A DNA stretch of 64,000 bases from Virgibacillus_P tibetensis (lineage in GTDB: Bacteria > Bacillota > Bacilli > Bacillales > Amphibacillaceae): positions 248,001-312,000 of the forward strand of contig NZ_JARZFX010000004.1 of assembly GCF_036026595.1 (NCBI RefSeq), written 5' to 3'. Below the pieces are notes generated by a model. The model ran no database searches, had not been told where the DNA came from, and saw only the letters and a program-made list of their open reading frames with translations. Below, piece by piece: positions 63,315-64,000 of the stretch. How positions within the stretch are numbered: position 1 is the first letter of the stretch; the number at the start of each line of letters is the position of its first letter. The translations under genes were made by a program, and so were the position numbers.

Positions 63315-64000
63315 TTATCCACTCTTTAAATAATTAACTAAGAGGCTGCCGATATCAGCAATGTACTCTTGAGCAATTGCGTTATTTTCCCAGCCACTGG
63401 ATAGTACAGCGGCATGCAGCGTTTTACCTCTGTACTTTATAATGGCTGCATCATGTTCTAATCCTGGCAATTCACCTGTTTTGTGGTGGATGTCTATTTG
63501 ATCATCTAGAATAAACTTTTTTGGCAATTTATGCTTAAATTGTTGATTCAACATCATTTTCATTATTTGTGAGCGGCTGTTGTCATTTATAATCGTATTT
63601 TTATTGGATATTAGTTTTAAGAAAAGCATGGTATCCTCAGCACTTATAAAATTATCAAGGCCAGATTCTTGGGCCTGCACATCCATAAACTTTCTCTCTA
63701 ATTGCGTGTTTTTACAGCCAATTAATGTATTCAGCTTATTTACATTTTCCATCCCAACTGTATCCAGGAGTATATTTGCTGCAGTATTGTCAGAAATAAT
63801 GATCATTAGCTCCATTAAGTTTTCATAACTGTATACATGGGAATTGGTTAGATAGTTAATAATACCGGCTCCGTTTACCATCATATCTTTCTCTACATAA
63901 ACAAGCCTTTCTAAGGAAAGTAAATCCTTTTCTATCTGGCGGTAAGTCTCAATAAGAATTGGTAGCTTAACTATGCTGGCCGCCCTTATTTTTTTTGAAG
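63315..64000 (-). CDS. Class A beta-lactamase-related serine hydrolase, N-terminus beyond window
   Basis: The frame is open from the right edge to the stop at 63315, about 228 codons, so the true start is outside. Visible motifs are the active-site SxxK in RAASIVKLPIL, SDN in MIIISDNTAANILLDTVG and KTG in IHHKTGELPG. The omega-loop region (FMDVQAQESGLDNFISAEDT) lacks the ExxLN of true class A beta-lactamases, which points to the related serine hydrolase family acting on peptides or cell-wall links rather than strong beta-lactam resistance. Signal peptide cannot be judged. Confidence 0.82.
   Translation of the reverse strand, partial: SKKIRAASIVKLPILIETYRQIEKDLLSLERLVYVEKDMMVNGAGIINYLTNSHVYSYENLMELMIIISDNTAANILLDTVGMENVNKLNTLIGCKNTQLERKFMDVQAQESGLDNFISAEDTMLFLKLISNKNTIINDNSRSQIMKMMLNQQFKHKLPKKFILDDQIDIHHKTGELPGLEHDAAIIKYRGKTLHAAVLSSGWENNAIAQEYIADIGSLLVNYLKSG

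Overview
The window is chromosome-like DNA of a low-GC Gram-positive, most probably a salt-tolerant member of the Bacillaceae (Oceanobacillus/Virgibacillus/Lentibacillus type). The basis is AGGAGG-type ribosome sites with frequent TTG/GTG starts, proteins of clear Bacillus type (AsnB, GltC, YhaQ/YhaP-like exporter, YtrA-type GntR, Cu/Zn SOD lipoprotein), a BCCT compatible-solute carrier, and sigma-A promoters. No rRNA, tRNA, phage or intact insertion sequence was seen. The species call is inference.

Layout. 0-4 kb: DMT exporter (cut by the left edge), VOC protein, membrane diguanylate cyclase and an AGCS amino-acid/Na+ symporter, all leftward. 4.2-6.2 kb: an actin-like ParM and a ParR-like ribbon-helix-helix protein behind a cluster of GTATAC repeats, which looks like a complete plasmid-type segregation module. 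6.3-10.8 kb: leftward OFA-type anion transporter, FdhF/YdeP-family molybdoenzyme and fdhD. 11.1-14.3 kb: ECF sigma factor, its probable anti-sigma factor and asnB. 14.5-16.1 kb: BCCT carrier.

16.3-36.9 kb is the metabolic heart: a phenylalanine/phenylacetate catabolic island. It holds a ferredoxin-NADP reductase-like flavoprotein, a PaaY-like gamma-carbonic-anhydrase fold protein, the PaaX repressor, paaABCD, an EthD-like protein, two crotonases, an aldehyde dehydrogenase, an FMN-dependent oxygenase/reductase, a hot-dog thioesterase, phenylalanine dehydrogenase, a four-gene 2-oxoacid dehydrogenase complex (E1alpha, E1beta, E2, E3) and a TrpXYZ-like ABC importer. The implied flow is phenylalanine -> phenylpyruvate -> phenylacetyl-CoA -> ring 1,2-epoxide -> beta-oxidation, without free phenylacetate. 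The same inverted repeat (ATAACGT-N7-ACGTTAT, exact or nearly so) sits before the reductase, the paa operon and the thioesterase/dehydrogenase operon, suggesting one regulon. The paa operon has no paaE, so the reductase under the same operator is a candidate replacement.

37-44 kb: gdhA divergent from a GltC-like regulator, then a cobalamin riboswitch with terminator in front of a class I ribonucleotide reductase operon (alpha, flavodoxin, beta). 44-54 kb: a YcdB-like protein, a tandem array of 52-bp hairpin units, a cell-wall amidase, an FMN reductase, two broken genes, a Na+/drug-type ABC exporter and a GntR-ABC cassette. 54-64 kb: DoxX, SodC lipoprotein, MFS exporter, a SWIM/SNF2 helicase, a small conserved protein, an unusual winged-helix regulator and a class A beta-lactamase-like hydrolase cut by the right edge.

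Interspersed repeats of about 240 bp with terminal inverted repeats, and many decayed relatives, lie between genes. One full copy separates the binding-protein gene from the permease gene of the ABC importer, and relics of the family have apparently erased most of a crotonase gene near 25.9 kb.
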